Shown here piece by piece: positions 34,642 through 44,976 of a stretch of DNA of 64,000 nucleotides. Under the pieces are notes generated by a model. It was given only the letters and a program-made list of their open reading frames with translations, did no database searches and was not told where the DNA came from. The stretch comes from Diplocarpon mali (taxonomy: Eukaryota; Ascomycota; Leotiomycetes; Helotiales; Drepanopezizaceae), in assembly GCA_024741835.1 (NCBI GenBank), contig JAENRP010000085.1:94004-158003 (forward strand), read 5' to 3'. The stretch's first letter is position 1; every line of letters begins with the position of its first letter. The position numbers and the translations under genes are program-made.

Positions 34642-37126
34642 ATGGCAACCCAGCCCCCAAGCAGCACCTATTCCCTTCCCACCCCCCTTCAACACAACTC
34701 CGTCGAGCCCCGATTTCCCCGCAAATCCTGGCTGCAGCGCTTCAACCCCTCGGCCTCACGTGAGCAAGACCTACACGGCTTACACCTGTCCAACACGAAT
34801 ACCAGCACCAGAGGTCATCACTCGCCCCAATGGTGGAAAATCCGTCTCTTCAGGGGCATGATCAATGACGTGCGGAGAAGAGCTCCGTTTTACTGGAGCG
34901 ACTGGGTGGATGCATGGGACTATCGCGTTGTGCCTGCGACGGTGTACATGTATTTTGCGAAGTATGTCGCTCGAACCTAGCAACGCAGACACTTATCTCA
35001 CCTCTCCTGATGTCCGTCTCAAGGCGTTGGTTGAGAGTGGGTTCTGATGAACGCGTAGTATCTTGCCAGCTTTGGCCTTCTCGCTCGATATGTAAGTGAT
35101 TCCCAGATCAGATGAGAAAGTTGCTCATGACTAAGCAGGTTCACGAAGACTGACATGAGCTATGGTGTCAATGAAGTCCTGCTCGCTTCTGTCCTGGGCT
35201 CTGTAGTATTTGCAGTCTTCGCTGCTCAGCCACTGGTAATCGTTGGAGTTACTGGTCCCATCACCGTATTCAACTAGTCAGCACCCGTACTCGTCAAAAT
35301 CAGCAACTTCACTGACCCAAAGTAGTACCGTGTACGATATCATGACCCCAAGCGGAACAAACTATTTTGCCTTCATGGCACTGATCGGCTTGTAAGCTGA
35401 TCCCCTCAAGCGAAATCGCCCTTCGCTGACGGACGGGAATCTCAGATGGTCTCTAGTCATGCATTGGATCCTAGCCATAAGCAATGCCTGCAACGCCCTG
35501 AAATACGTAACCCGCTTCTCCTGCGACATCTTTGGCTTCTACGTCGCTTTTATCTACCTCCAGAAAGGCATCCAGGTCTTGACGCGCCAAGGTTCTGCTG
35601 AATCCTTCTACCTCTCTATCGTAGTGGCTCTGCTCGTTCTAGTCGTTGGCTATTTATGTGGTGTTGTAGGGGGCAGTCCGCTCTTTCAACACTACGTCCG
35701 AGTCTTTATCAAAGACTACGGAACTCCTCTCACACTGGTCTTCTTTACGGGATTTGTGCATGTGCGTATAAACCTCCACCTGCTGTTCCTGCTGTCTTCA
35801 CATCTTGGGCTCAGATTATGTCTCTGGATATATTCGTACCGGGTTTTAGGATCCAAGACAATCTCAAGTCCCCAGATACCAGCAAAACCGATACTAACAT
35901 CGTTGAAGATTGGCCGGATGCGCGATGTAAACTTGGAGACGCTGCCGACGGGTACATCATTCTCTCCAACGAGCGATAGAGACTGGTTCGTACATTTTTG
36001 GGATGTCAGGGTTTCGGATGTGTTTATTGCTATTCCATTCGCTATTTTGCTTACGATTCTGTTTTACTTCGATCACAACGGTGCTTCCCCATCTCTCTCC
36101 ACCCCGCCAAATTCAAAGGAACCAAACTGATACTCCAAAGTCTCCTCCCTCATGGCTCAAGGCACCGAGTTCCCCCTGCGGAAACCCGCCGGGTTCCATT
36201 GGGATATCTTTCTGCTCGGTCTAACAACCGGCATAGCGGGCCTCCTAGGGATCCCCTTCCCCAACGGCCTCATCCCACAAGCACCCTTTCACACCGCCTC
36301 CCTCTGCGTGACCAAAGTCATCGCCGATCCCAATGAGGACGGCGCCTCCAAGGGGCACGTCGCAACCGCCACCTCCCACGTCGTCGAACAGCGCGTCTCG
36401 AACCTCGCGCAGGGTCTCCTCACCCTCGGCACCATGACCGGGCCGCTCCTCGTAGTGCTGCACCTCATCCCGCAAGGCGTCCTCGCGGGCTTGTTCTTCG
36501 TCATGGGCGTGCAAGCTTTAGAAGGCAACGGCATCACGATCAAGATCCTGTTCTTACTCAAAGACAAGACATTAACCCCTGCCTCGGAACCGCTGAAGCG
36601 GATTCGTCGACGCAAGGCTATATGGATCTATGTTGCTATTCAGTTGGTTGGGTTTGGAGCTACGTTTGCTATCACGCAGACAATCGCCGCAGTGGGGTTT
36701 CCGATCTTCATTCTTCTGCTTGTGCCTGTTCGAACGTTCGTGTTGCCGAGGTGGTTTGAAGAAGAGGAGTTGAGAGTCCTGGATGCGCCGACTGCGAGTC
36801 CGTTTACCATGATCAGTGTAGGTGGTAATTACGGGGAGGATGGCGAGGAAGAGAACGGCGGCCTGGGTGCGAGTGGTGGCCAGACAGCGGTGCAGGGTGG
36901 AGAGGGGAATGAGCACGAGGGAGTGCTAGTGGGCGGCAAGGATGCGAATGATAGTGACGAGGGGAGGGCTGAAAGAGGGGAGGGCTCGGGGCTGGGTATG
37001 AAGAGGAGAGAGAGTTGGAGAGGCGAAGGGAGGAGTGGGAGGTGGAAAGGTAGTGCTGAGAACTTTGAGTTGCAGGAGCAGAGGCCACGAGTGGGCCGGA
37101 GGAGTGCAAGTAGGCAGTCGAAGTAG
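34642..37126 (+). CDS. BOR1: Bicarbonate/borate transporter, BOR1-like (SLC4 family)
   Basis: A plasma-membrane or vacuolar anion exporter; the yeast homologue Bor1p moves borate out of cells. Seven exons: 34642-34961, 35059-35091, 35139-35276, 35326-35391, 35446-35761, 35909-36080 and 36141-37126, total 676 residues. The assembled protein shows SLC4 landmarks: DWVDAWDYRVVPATVYMYFA, the GVTGPITVFNYTVYDI block in the first core helices, the FTGFVHIGRMRDVNLETLPT loop, the VHFWDVRVSDVFIAIPFA helix, and the PNGLIPQAPFHTASLCV segment. About ten to twelve membrane spans are present. The C-terminal 100 residues are Gly/Glu/Arg-rich and cytosolic. Exon 4 could begin three bases earlier, adding one Ser. 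The 3' end faces PAF1, 234 bp away. Family identity is firm; borate as substrate rests on the yeast homologue. Confidence 0.9.
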
Positions 37127-37360
37127 ACCCCCACACATACACCCACGAGGACAAAGACATGTAAAGGAGTTTTGACATTTACATTTTGCATTTCTTCCAA
37201 GTCTACTTGTGCAGGTGTCAAACGGGCTTCCATCTCGCTAGCGCCTCCCAGTATAGTACACTTCGCCGTGCAATGAACGCCGGGCTATATATGCCGTCCC
37301 AGGTCATTCTAGATTGGACTGTCTTTTTCCTTAGCTGAAGATCCGCTTCCTAAAATGTCA

Positions 37361-38764
37361 TCACGAAGCCGCAGGAGCCGCAACCTCTGCCTCAAGCTCG
37401 TCAGACTCCAGACCAAACGGATGCGTCTTGAAAACGTCCCGCGACTGCTGTATTTCTTCGGTAGGATCCAGAACTACAATATCCAGGAAGTCCGTCTGGT
37501 TGTCGGTGTTCTCCTTGGCCGCTCCCGGCGTATACTGCATCTTCCTGCTCTGGATGTTCTTGTTTCGCTGCGGCTTGATCGCAATCCTCTGGACAATCGG
37601 GTAGTAGTACGCAGCCTTCTCATGCAGTCCATCCGAACCATCGTGCACTACGACAACAATCTCGTCGTCGTATTTCTGTTCCTGGCCCCCGACAGAAACC
37701 GAGCTCTCGTACGGCCGCACCCGCTTGAACCGGAACACGCCCTTGCCGTCACCGTTCTTCTGAGTATAGAGATCGTCTGAATCTTTGTCGGGATCCAACG
37801 AATCGAATTTGCGCTTGAATTTTAGGGCGTCGGAGGGTGTGTCGGCCATGAAGAACTCGAATTCCACGGTCGGGTCAGGGGGAGGATAATGTTCAGGGTC
37901 TCGCTCGAAGTTCTCTCGTGCTTCTTTTTTAGCGTTTTCTTCTTCCTCCGAAGCCTCGATGGGTTTCAGTACGCTGTGATCCAGACGGATATCGTATGCG
38001 TTACTGGGAGGGACGGGATTGCTCATGAATTTCACGGTTACATAGCCTCCCGGATCGGTGATTGTTTCGAAATCGGGAAGGAGAGGATAGGAAGCCATTA
38101 GTTTAATGTTCGGCTTGCCGCTCGGGTGTCGTATCTCTCGCGGGTTCTTGAGGAGGTTGGACGCGATTATAAAGCTCTTCTCCGCAGCTATCTTAATAGC
38201 TTCTGGCGACTCTTTATCAGCGCTCACGGGAGCTCTCCTTATCCGGCTTCCGGTCTTATCAATCAAAGATCTGGAGGTCGTCGACTCAAAGCGGTTTGGT
38301 TTACTGGCGTTGGAGATGTATTCGGTTCGGCGCAGGAAAGACACGCCGGAGTCGGAAAACTTGGGCTTCCCAAGACTTGAGAGGGGTCGCAGGAGAGGGC
38401 GATCATGAGCGTGAGATAGTGGTGGGTGCAAAGGTGCTTGGATGGCTAAAAACCCGTGTAAATATTTGCGCTGCCAGGGGCTTTGCGCTTCACTTTACTC
38501 ACAGCTCTCATCTCCATCGAAGATTCCCGGCATACCCACCAGATCTAATGGCATTCCCAATTCTGCATCTGCCTCAATATTGAGCGGCTGGTCTCGCGCC
38601 AGCCGCGACGCGAAGCCAGGAGTTGTGTATTGACCAGATGCAAGTCCAGTATTGGGGATATCGAGGAGCTTAGGAGGGTTTGGAGGAGGTGGCAGGGCGT
38701 TCGAGTATCGTATTCTGGCGATATAATCTTGGTGAACCATGCGCTGAGACGAGGAGGAGGCCAT
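37361..38764 (-). CDS. PAF1: RNA polymerase II-associated protein 1, Paf1 complex subunit
   Basis: A core scaffold of the Paf1 elongation complex, which travels with RNA polymerase II and promotes histone H2B ubiquitination and H3 methylation. Exons 38764-38503 and 38445-37361 give 448 residues. The first exon begins MASSSSQRMVHQDYIARIRY and carries the Paf1 opening with a Pro-rich turn (ALPPPPNPPKLLDIPN). The second continues with GVSFLRRTEYIS, the most conserved Paf1 phrase, then KPNIKLMASYPLLPDFET and a KRVRPYESS segment. The C-terminal tail is acidic and Ala-rich. The upstream start MVGAIL (38815) is in frame, but MASSSS fits the family better. All parts appear intact. Confidence 0.92.
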
Positions 38765-40037
38765 ATTGCTATGTATGAAACTGTGCGGGAGGGTGGAAAG
38801 AATTGCGCCGACCAAGGGTGATTCTGAATCTGATAATCAAAGTTCATTTGAACAGACCCACTAGCGTCAGTCGCAAGGCTGAGAGAGCCGAAGTGGAGCC
38901 AGACTTTGGTACTGCCTATTCTTATCATATTTGATTACTCTCGGGTTGCTACTTCAAATATAAATAACTACAAACTTGATATCAGCTTCACTTACTTCAA
39001 GCCCATTTGATTACTATCTAGCAGGTTAACGTGCTTCTTTCAACCAATCAGGCCATTGGTTGTTTAAAATTCATCACACCCGTTTAATAAAGTCTCTTAT
39101 TAGTCAAGTAATATAGAGTTCCTGGATATCATGCAATGATTCAGATATTGATCCCTTGATTCAAGCGAACATAGATACAAGTCACAAACTTGTGATTTAA
39201 TGCTTTACATCATTTCAACTACATGTTTCTCATTATGTCAAAATTAAGTCATGTTTCTAAAATTTTGTTTGCATTTAAGATTATCCCTCTCCTGATTTCA
39301 AACGTTGCTTTCTCTCTTCATTGTATATCAACATTTACATATTATATTGTGATATCTCGAGACAATCAACGCATATAAAATAATTATCAACCGTCGATAC
39401 TGCTTAACAACAGACCTATAGCAATCATAAAAAAGACAATAATATGGTAGAAAATTACTAGACGAAGATAGTAATGTATGGTTAGCTAAAACAAATTAGA
39501 TCACAAGATAAATGATATACTCACCTCCGAAGATGCCAAAGCACTTGCTACTTCAAGTTTAGTTCGATCCCCAGAGAAGTTCCTCTATGGCGCGGCAAGT
39601 AAAGAGCCTTATACTGACACCGTAATTCCTAGAAACCAACACAGGCTCAAAAACCTGCACTTCCCAGAGCAGCAGTCAGATTGAATGAAACGGTCCTTGA
39701 CATCTGGTGAAGTCTTTAGATTGCTATCTGGACGCCGCAAGGAGAGTACAATGACAAAAAATCCGAGGTCATGATCACATATCTTGTTCTATTTCCCAAT
39801 CCAAGGTTCTAGCGAGGTTCAACCTCCAAGTCATAAACCCTAGTTGTAGCTAGACAGAGAAGGCGATCGATTATCAAACGCAATAAGATATCTGCATTCT
39901 TTGGAGTCAGGCGCTCCGCACTTCCCATCTCAGAAACACTTTTGTACAAATGGTAGTTCCCTTCCCTTATCATTACAATGAACATGGTCCCGCTTTCCGT
40001 TGAAAACGAGCAGTTCGTATTTGTAAAGATAAACAGC
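38765..40037. other. AT-rich intergenic region
   Basis: No gene supported in 1.27 kb. 38.95-39.8 kb is strikingly AT-rich with no long frames. The 87-codon frame at 39809-40072 lies beyond the RER1 stop and overlaps it only in another frame. Confidence 0.5.
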
Positions 40038-40807
40038 TCAGGAGCTGCTCTTGGTATATTTAGTTTTTCCAAAGGAGAAGGGTACGTAGCGGTATTTGAT
40101 CATATGCTGGATCTGTCTCCTCACTTCCCCCTCCATTAGCCCCGTTCGCTGTGCAGCCAGCCATTCTGGTTTGGGATACGTACTGGTCAGGGTGAACAAA
40201 ATAAGCCAGTAAACCACTAACACTGGCCAGAACACTGGGACGTCGAAGATCGCGAACCAGGTGCAGACGAAGCCAATTGTGATAGCTCTCGTGGCCGAGT
40301 ACCAGAACTTGAACTCAGGGAGACGGCGAATAAAGGGTCTGAATTCTTCGTCTTGCTTTGTTGGAAGGCCACCGGCAGAGCCATCTTCCATGTCGTTGTC
40401 TATCGCTTCGTTCGAAGGATCGAATTTTGGTTGGAGAAAGGCGAGAAAGAGATTTAGAAGGTAGATGCCGAGGGAGTATGCAACTGATATCCCTGTTAGA
40501 TATTTTGTGGCCTAGAAGGCTATTTAGGATAGCCGTACCAATATACCATCCTTGCGCGACAAATATTCTCAGGAAGAAGATCACAAGAAGAGTGCCGGTT
40601 CCAACCCATCTATAAGGTACGTATGGTGTTGATTTGTCCAGCCACGCTTGGTATTGCTACGTACCCTCCAATCAGCCATTGTCTTTCTAACAAGGAATTC
40701 ATAATTTATCAATAGAACCAGAGTGCTCCATGACTTACACGCTGCATCCTCGAGGTGTGCGAGGTCACAGACGCAAAGGGGGTCTGCTCAGGCTCCACTG
40801 AGTCCAT
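40038..40807 (-). CDS. RER1: Rer1, Golgi-to-ER retrieval receptor
   Basis: A small four-span membrane protein of the cis-Golgi that returns escaped ER membrane proteins in COPI vesicles. Exons 40807-40739, 40656-40539, 40483-40184 and 40123-40038 give 190 residues, the standard family size. Joins restore the family text: [37 protein letters not shown], and [19 protein letters not shown]. Conserved blocks include [28 protein letters not shown] and [12 protein letters not shown], and the end PFSFGKTKY. The last intron (40183-40124) is 60 bp, a multiple of three and free of stops in frame, so an unspliced message would still be open. Starts 384 bp from the divergent enoyl-CoA hydratase gene. Confidence 0.95.
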
Positions 40808-41191
40808 CTTGACAAGTGACAGTTCGTCCACTTGGTTTAGCAAAATATTACAGTCCTCTGCTTGAAGCCGAGATTTGGTTTGCTGTGGTTTCGGAAGATA
40901 ATGTCTGTGGCGCAAAGAATTTGAATGATATCTTGAACACCTGTTCGCGTCAGGTAATGTTCAAATCAATCTCAAGTCCGAATTTGGTAGCTACGGCCCG
41001 ACTATTGTTCCTAGCCATATATCACGTGCAAGTGCAGGGCTGTAAGCTGAAGACAGGGGTAGCTTATTGCCCGAGGTGCGGAGATCCTCATATCAGCAGC
41101 TAATCGTGATCAAGCTGGTCTTGATAACCTGAAGTAACTATCAACCTTTCTTTCCAAAACTTGAAACCTCTCATATTCACAGTCAATTAAG
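40808..41191. promoter_or_regulatory. Shared promoter region of RER1 and enoyl-CoA hydratase
   Basis: The two genes are transcribed away from each other from this 384-bp space. A CCGAGG word (the complement of CCTCGG) is at 41071-41076, closer to the hydratase start. Confidence 0.6.
41071..41076 (-). promoter_or_regulatory. CCTCGG word, possible FarA/FarB/CTF1 site
   Basis: CCTCGG on the minus strand, 115 bp upstream of the beta-oxidation gene. This core is known from Aspergillus FarA/FarB binding sites in front of fatty-acid-induced genes. A six-base word can occur by chance, so only the location makes it notable. Confidence 0.35.
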
Positions 41192-42122
41192 ATGTATAAA
41201 TTCAGGATTTTGAAGCTTGTTTCCTCACACTTCAAAGCTTCCACCCTCCCCGCCGTAGCTCGTAGATACTCCGTCTGGCCAGAGAAGTCTTACGAGTTTA
41301 TCCAAACCACTGAACCAAGACCAGGAGTAGGACAAAGTAAGCTCCAGACACACTACCTGCTATAAGCATGATAAGATCTAAAATATGCCAGTTACACTCA
41401 ACCGTCCCAAAGCTCTGAATGCCCTATCAACCCCCCTCATCGCAGAAATAAACTCCGCCCTGCAAGCCTTCGACGCAAGCGCAGATACATCCGTGATCCT
41501 CATTACAGGCTCTCATAAAGCCTTCGCAGCAGGCGCCGATATCAAAGAGATGGCCAACCTAACCTTCTCAGAAGCGTACACCACCTCCTTCATCGAGTCC
41601 TGGTCCTTCCTCACCACCAACATCAAGAAGCCCATCATCGCTGCGGTTTCAGGCCACGCTTTAGGCGGAGGATGTGAGTTAGCCTTGATGGCAGATATTC
41701 TTTATTGCACAGAAGGGGCCAACTTCGGACAGCCAGAGATCAAGCTAGGGACGATTCCAGGCGCCGGAGGAAGCCAGCGATTGACGAGGGCGATTGGAAA
41801 AGCAAGGGCCATGGAGCTCATCTTGACAGGGAAGAATTTTACGGGTAAGGAGGCGGGTGAGTGGGGTGTCGCGGCTAGGACTTTTGCGACGTGGGAGGAG
41901 TTGATGGAGGGGAGTTTGAAGACTGCCGAGACGATTGCGGGGTATAGCAAGGTTGCGATCATGGCAGCGAAGGAGGTCGTGAATAAGAGCCAGGACTTAC
42001 CACTAAGGGACGGCGTGGAATATGAGAGGAGGGTATTTCACAGCTTATTTGGGAGTCAGGATCAGAAGATCGGGATGAAGGCTTTTTCGGATAAGGAGAA
42101 GCCTAAGTGGAGTAACAAGTAA
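41192..42122 (+). CDS. Enoyl-CoA hydratase, mitochondrial short-chain type (crotonase family)
   Basis: Adds water to 2-trans-enoyl-CoA in fatty acid and branched-chain amino acid breakdown. Exons 41192-41336 and 41392-42122 join as GVGQ-ITLNRPKALNAL and give 291 residues. The first 30 residues are basic with an RRYS cleavage-like site, so mitochondrial import is likely. Crotonase features are complete: the oxyanion-hole region AAGADIKEMA, ALGGGCELALMADI with the first catalytic Glu, and GQPEIKLGTIPGAGGSQRL with the second. No peroxisomal targeting end is seen (the C terminus is WSNK). The stop lies 149 bp from that of ATG15 on the other strand. Very close to ECHS1-type hydratases; activity on a specific chain length is inferred. 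Confidence 0.93.
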
Positions 42123-42271
42123 AAAATATGTGGTATATCATTCATGGATTATTCACTGGACTCCTGACGCCGAACCTGCCCGTGCTGTCAGGCCCTGACT
42201 ACCCCCAAAACGCCCATGTGCTCCACCGAGTCGCGTTGGCGCTTCTTTCCAATATAAAACATGTTCACTTT

Positions 42272-44352
42272 CTAGATTTCCTCCTTCGAAACGACGGCAA
42301 TACCATCCCATTCCTTGCAGAATCCAACCCAGCTTCGGCTAATACACCTAGACTTTCTGTGTGGCGTGTGGGAAGGTGTTGGCGACGGGTCAATACATAT
42401 TAAGCCAAACCACTCTTTAGAAGTGCACGAATTTATGCTCGTAGGACTTGGTGATGTCAAGGTCGGCATAGGTGGTGGCGATGTGATACCGTATGACTTG
42501 ATTGTAGTAGATGTCTGAACGCTACAGCCCCAGACTAGGCCTGAGGTCTCACAGATTACTGAACTTGAGGAGACTGGCACCGATATTAGCGAGGTGGAAG
42601 TAGTGTCTTTGCATCCAAACCAGCCTGGAGTTTTGCAGGTGGATGTCACAGTTCTCGTTGGTGTGACGGGAGCAGTACTGGAACTGGTACTTGTGGTCGT
42701 TGTTTCATCATTGCAGCCAAACCATCCAGGTGTTTTGCATGTTGAGGTTGATGTCGATGTAGTCGTAGTCGTGCTGGTGCTCGTCGTTGGCCCAGACTTA
42801 GTCGTAGTCTCGTCTAGACATCCCCACCAGCCAGGCGTTTGACACGTAGAAGTCCGTGTTCGAGTCTTTGTAGATGTAGATGAAGGCAGAGTCGATGTGC
42901 CAGTGCTATTACCAGTGACTTCTTTCCAAAGAGGGCAATCATAGCACTCGGGTGTGAATTTACACTCGGGTGCTTTGGTCCATTTCTTGAGAACATTTTC
43001 GATAACGTAAATGATCTTATGGGTAATGATTGAAACACGTGTGCCATTTGAGTTGACCACATCAAAGACACATTCCCTGCCCGTGTGGCATGCACTCTCC
43101 AGCGCGTAACCTGCGTAAGAGCAGGAAGCAGTGGCTCCATTGCAAGTTCCCATGTATATCGGATCGGCGTTTTGACCGAAATGGAATGCGCCAGTATATT
43201 CGCGCTGTCCTGGCCTGTCTGGGTCAACTCCTGGTGGGACTGGAAGCCCTAATCGATTCGCTGGTAGCGCGTCTGGAACCGCTTGGAAGGTCAAGACGGG
43301 TATTCCATAGGTCAACCCAATCATAGCACTAACAGACCCTCCAAGAGAATGTCCAGACATCCAGACCTCGGAGTTGGGATACATTGCTGTGACATTACCA
43401 TATAAAGTCCGAGCTGCGGCATAGTACCGGTTTTCTTTCTTGAGACTTGCCTTTAGGCAAGTCAGGTTGCAAGTATACGTGCCCGAAGCACAGTCACACA
43501 CCTGGCGGTAAAAAGAGCTGCCTTGTTGCCCACAGCAACAGCTGAAAAACAGGTTGTCGTTTTCTTTATCGTTGGTAGTCGTTCCGTCGCCATCCCATAT
43601 AGCCAGTGTTGTCCCTTTCAGCCCGATGACAATCGTTGAATTGTCTTCGTTGGCATACAAGTATCCTCGAAGCCCATCGCTGTCCCAGCCGAAGCCTATA
43701 TCATTCGTCCTATTAAAGCCTCCATGGACGTCTTTCCAATCACCGGTATCCGGCTTCTCGACATAAGCGTTTGCCGCCATTTGCGCAAAGGTCAAGATTG
43801 TCTCCATGCTTGTAACATCCGGACCCTCCACTTCATCCATCGTCCATGCTTCGGGTGACGACGCCCATACTTGAGAGTACTCTCGTGCTGCCGCCACCAT
43901 GGGATCTACAACCGAGGGGCGCACGTCCTTCAACCGATGTATCTTCATGGGGCTCGTCCGGACCACCAGCGGCCTATTGACTTCCTCAACCTTTCCATCC
44001 ACTGACTCTATCCACAGGCCGGATGTCGCTTTCGGGACGTCAAGCCTCCTGTAGACAGAGGGGCGGTTGAGGTCTCCATGGTGGAAGACATGCCGTAATG
44101 TCTGGAGCCATGGTCAGCAAACTAGTCGACCAGGTGGATGATAGCACAGCATACAAACAGATGATCTCTGGTCCGGGGGGTCGGAGCCTCTGGTGGCGAT
44201 ATAAAAGGAGGAAGTAGAGGGGGGGGCTGATGACTCGCGGACTCGTGGACTGCAGTTATCGGTGTCGATAAAGCCAGGAACGAAAGCAGCAGTCCCGCCG
44301 TGATTCTGCCTGCAGAAGCGCAAGTCGGGGAGGTTTGCCCGTGGACTCGCAT
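42272..44352 (-). CDS. ATG15: Atg15, vacuolar lipase that breaks autophagic bodies
   Basis: A phospholipase delivered to the vacuole by the multivesicular body route, needed to lyse autophagic bodies. Exons 44352-44155 and 44101-42272 give 675 residues. The donor GTATGC is strong, and the join restores DHLF-TLRHVFHHGD, a conserved Atg15 phrase. One N-terminal signal-anchor helix is visible (ITAGLLLSFLALSTPITAV). The class 3 lipase centre is MSGHSLGGSVSAM, with the nucleophile Ser near residue 316. Cys-rich stretches (FFSCCCGQQ, CDCASGTYTCNLTCLK, CSYAGYALESACHTGREC) match the family. After about residue 440 comes a Ser/Thr-rich tail with about six degenerate cysteine modules, the best being STCKTPGWFGC. 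The tail is longer than in yeast, as usual in filamentous fungi. Confidence 0.95.
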
Positions 44353-44976
44353 TGCCAAAGGGACCAGGCGGCAAGGAAGCAGGGGAGATCGAGAGGGAGG
44401 AGGAAATGCGTCGAGGGAAGCGAAGAGATGGGAAAAGCCTCCCCATGTATTGGACTTGGGAGTCCATACAAGTAGATCCCTAGCAGGCTAAGCTATGTCA
44501 TGTCGAAGCGGAAATCCAAAGTCGTCGGGTCAGGTGCCATGCGGGTCTGGCACGTGAGATGGGCACCGGAGCTGGGCGGTGAGTGCTCACATGTACCCCG
44601 GATCCATGCCCCGTTATACGCAGCATGAACCCAAAGCGAGCAACCGCGTCATACCCGTCAGAAGGAGGCTTTGAATTCAATTGCTCCTCACGCTCGGTAT
44701 CAGCGGGAGCATTGCTGTGAGCCACGCCTGCGAATCCCCTCTTTCCTCGTGGACCACCCCTGGCTTGTGGACTTATAATAGAAACACTCTTTTTTATTCC
44801 GTACCTCAGCTCCGCAATCTCTATGGTTTCCTTGCCTCACATTCGTTTACCCTGGCAAATTCTACCGGCTTGATCGGAGTTTCAGGTTGTAGACACTTCA
44901 TGCGGTAGATCCGGCGAGACTGAAGAGCTGGCAGGTAAATAAAACAATTCTTTCTCCTATCCATCGACCTTGCAAG
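44353..44976. other. Divergent promoter region, ATG15 and VPS9-domain gene
   Basis: The genes on both sides start outward from this 624-bp space. Short open frames on both strands show no features. A TATAATAG word lies near 44774. Confidence 0.45.

Noticed and set aside
39550..39580. GTTCGATCCCC resembling a tRNA T-loop
   Set aside because: No matching D-loop, anticodon arm or acceptor stem upstream.
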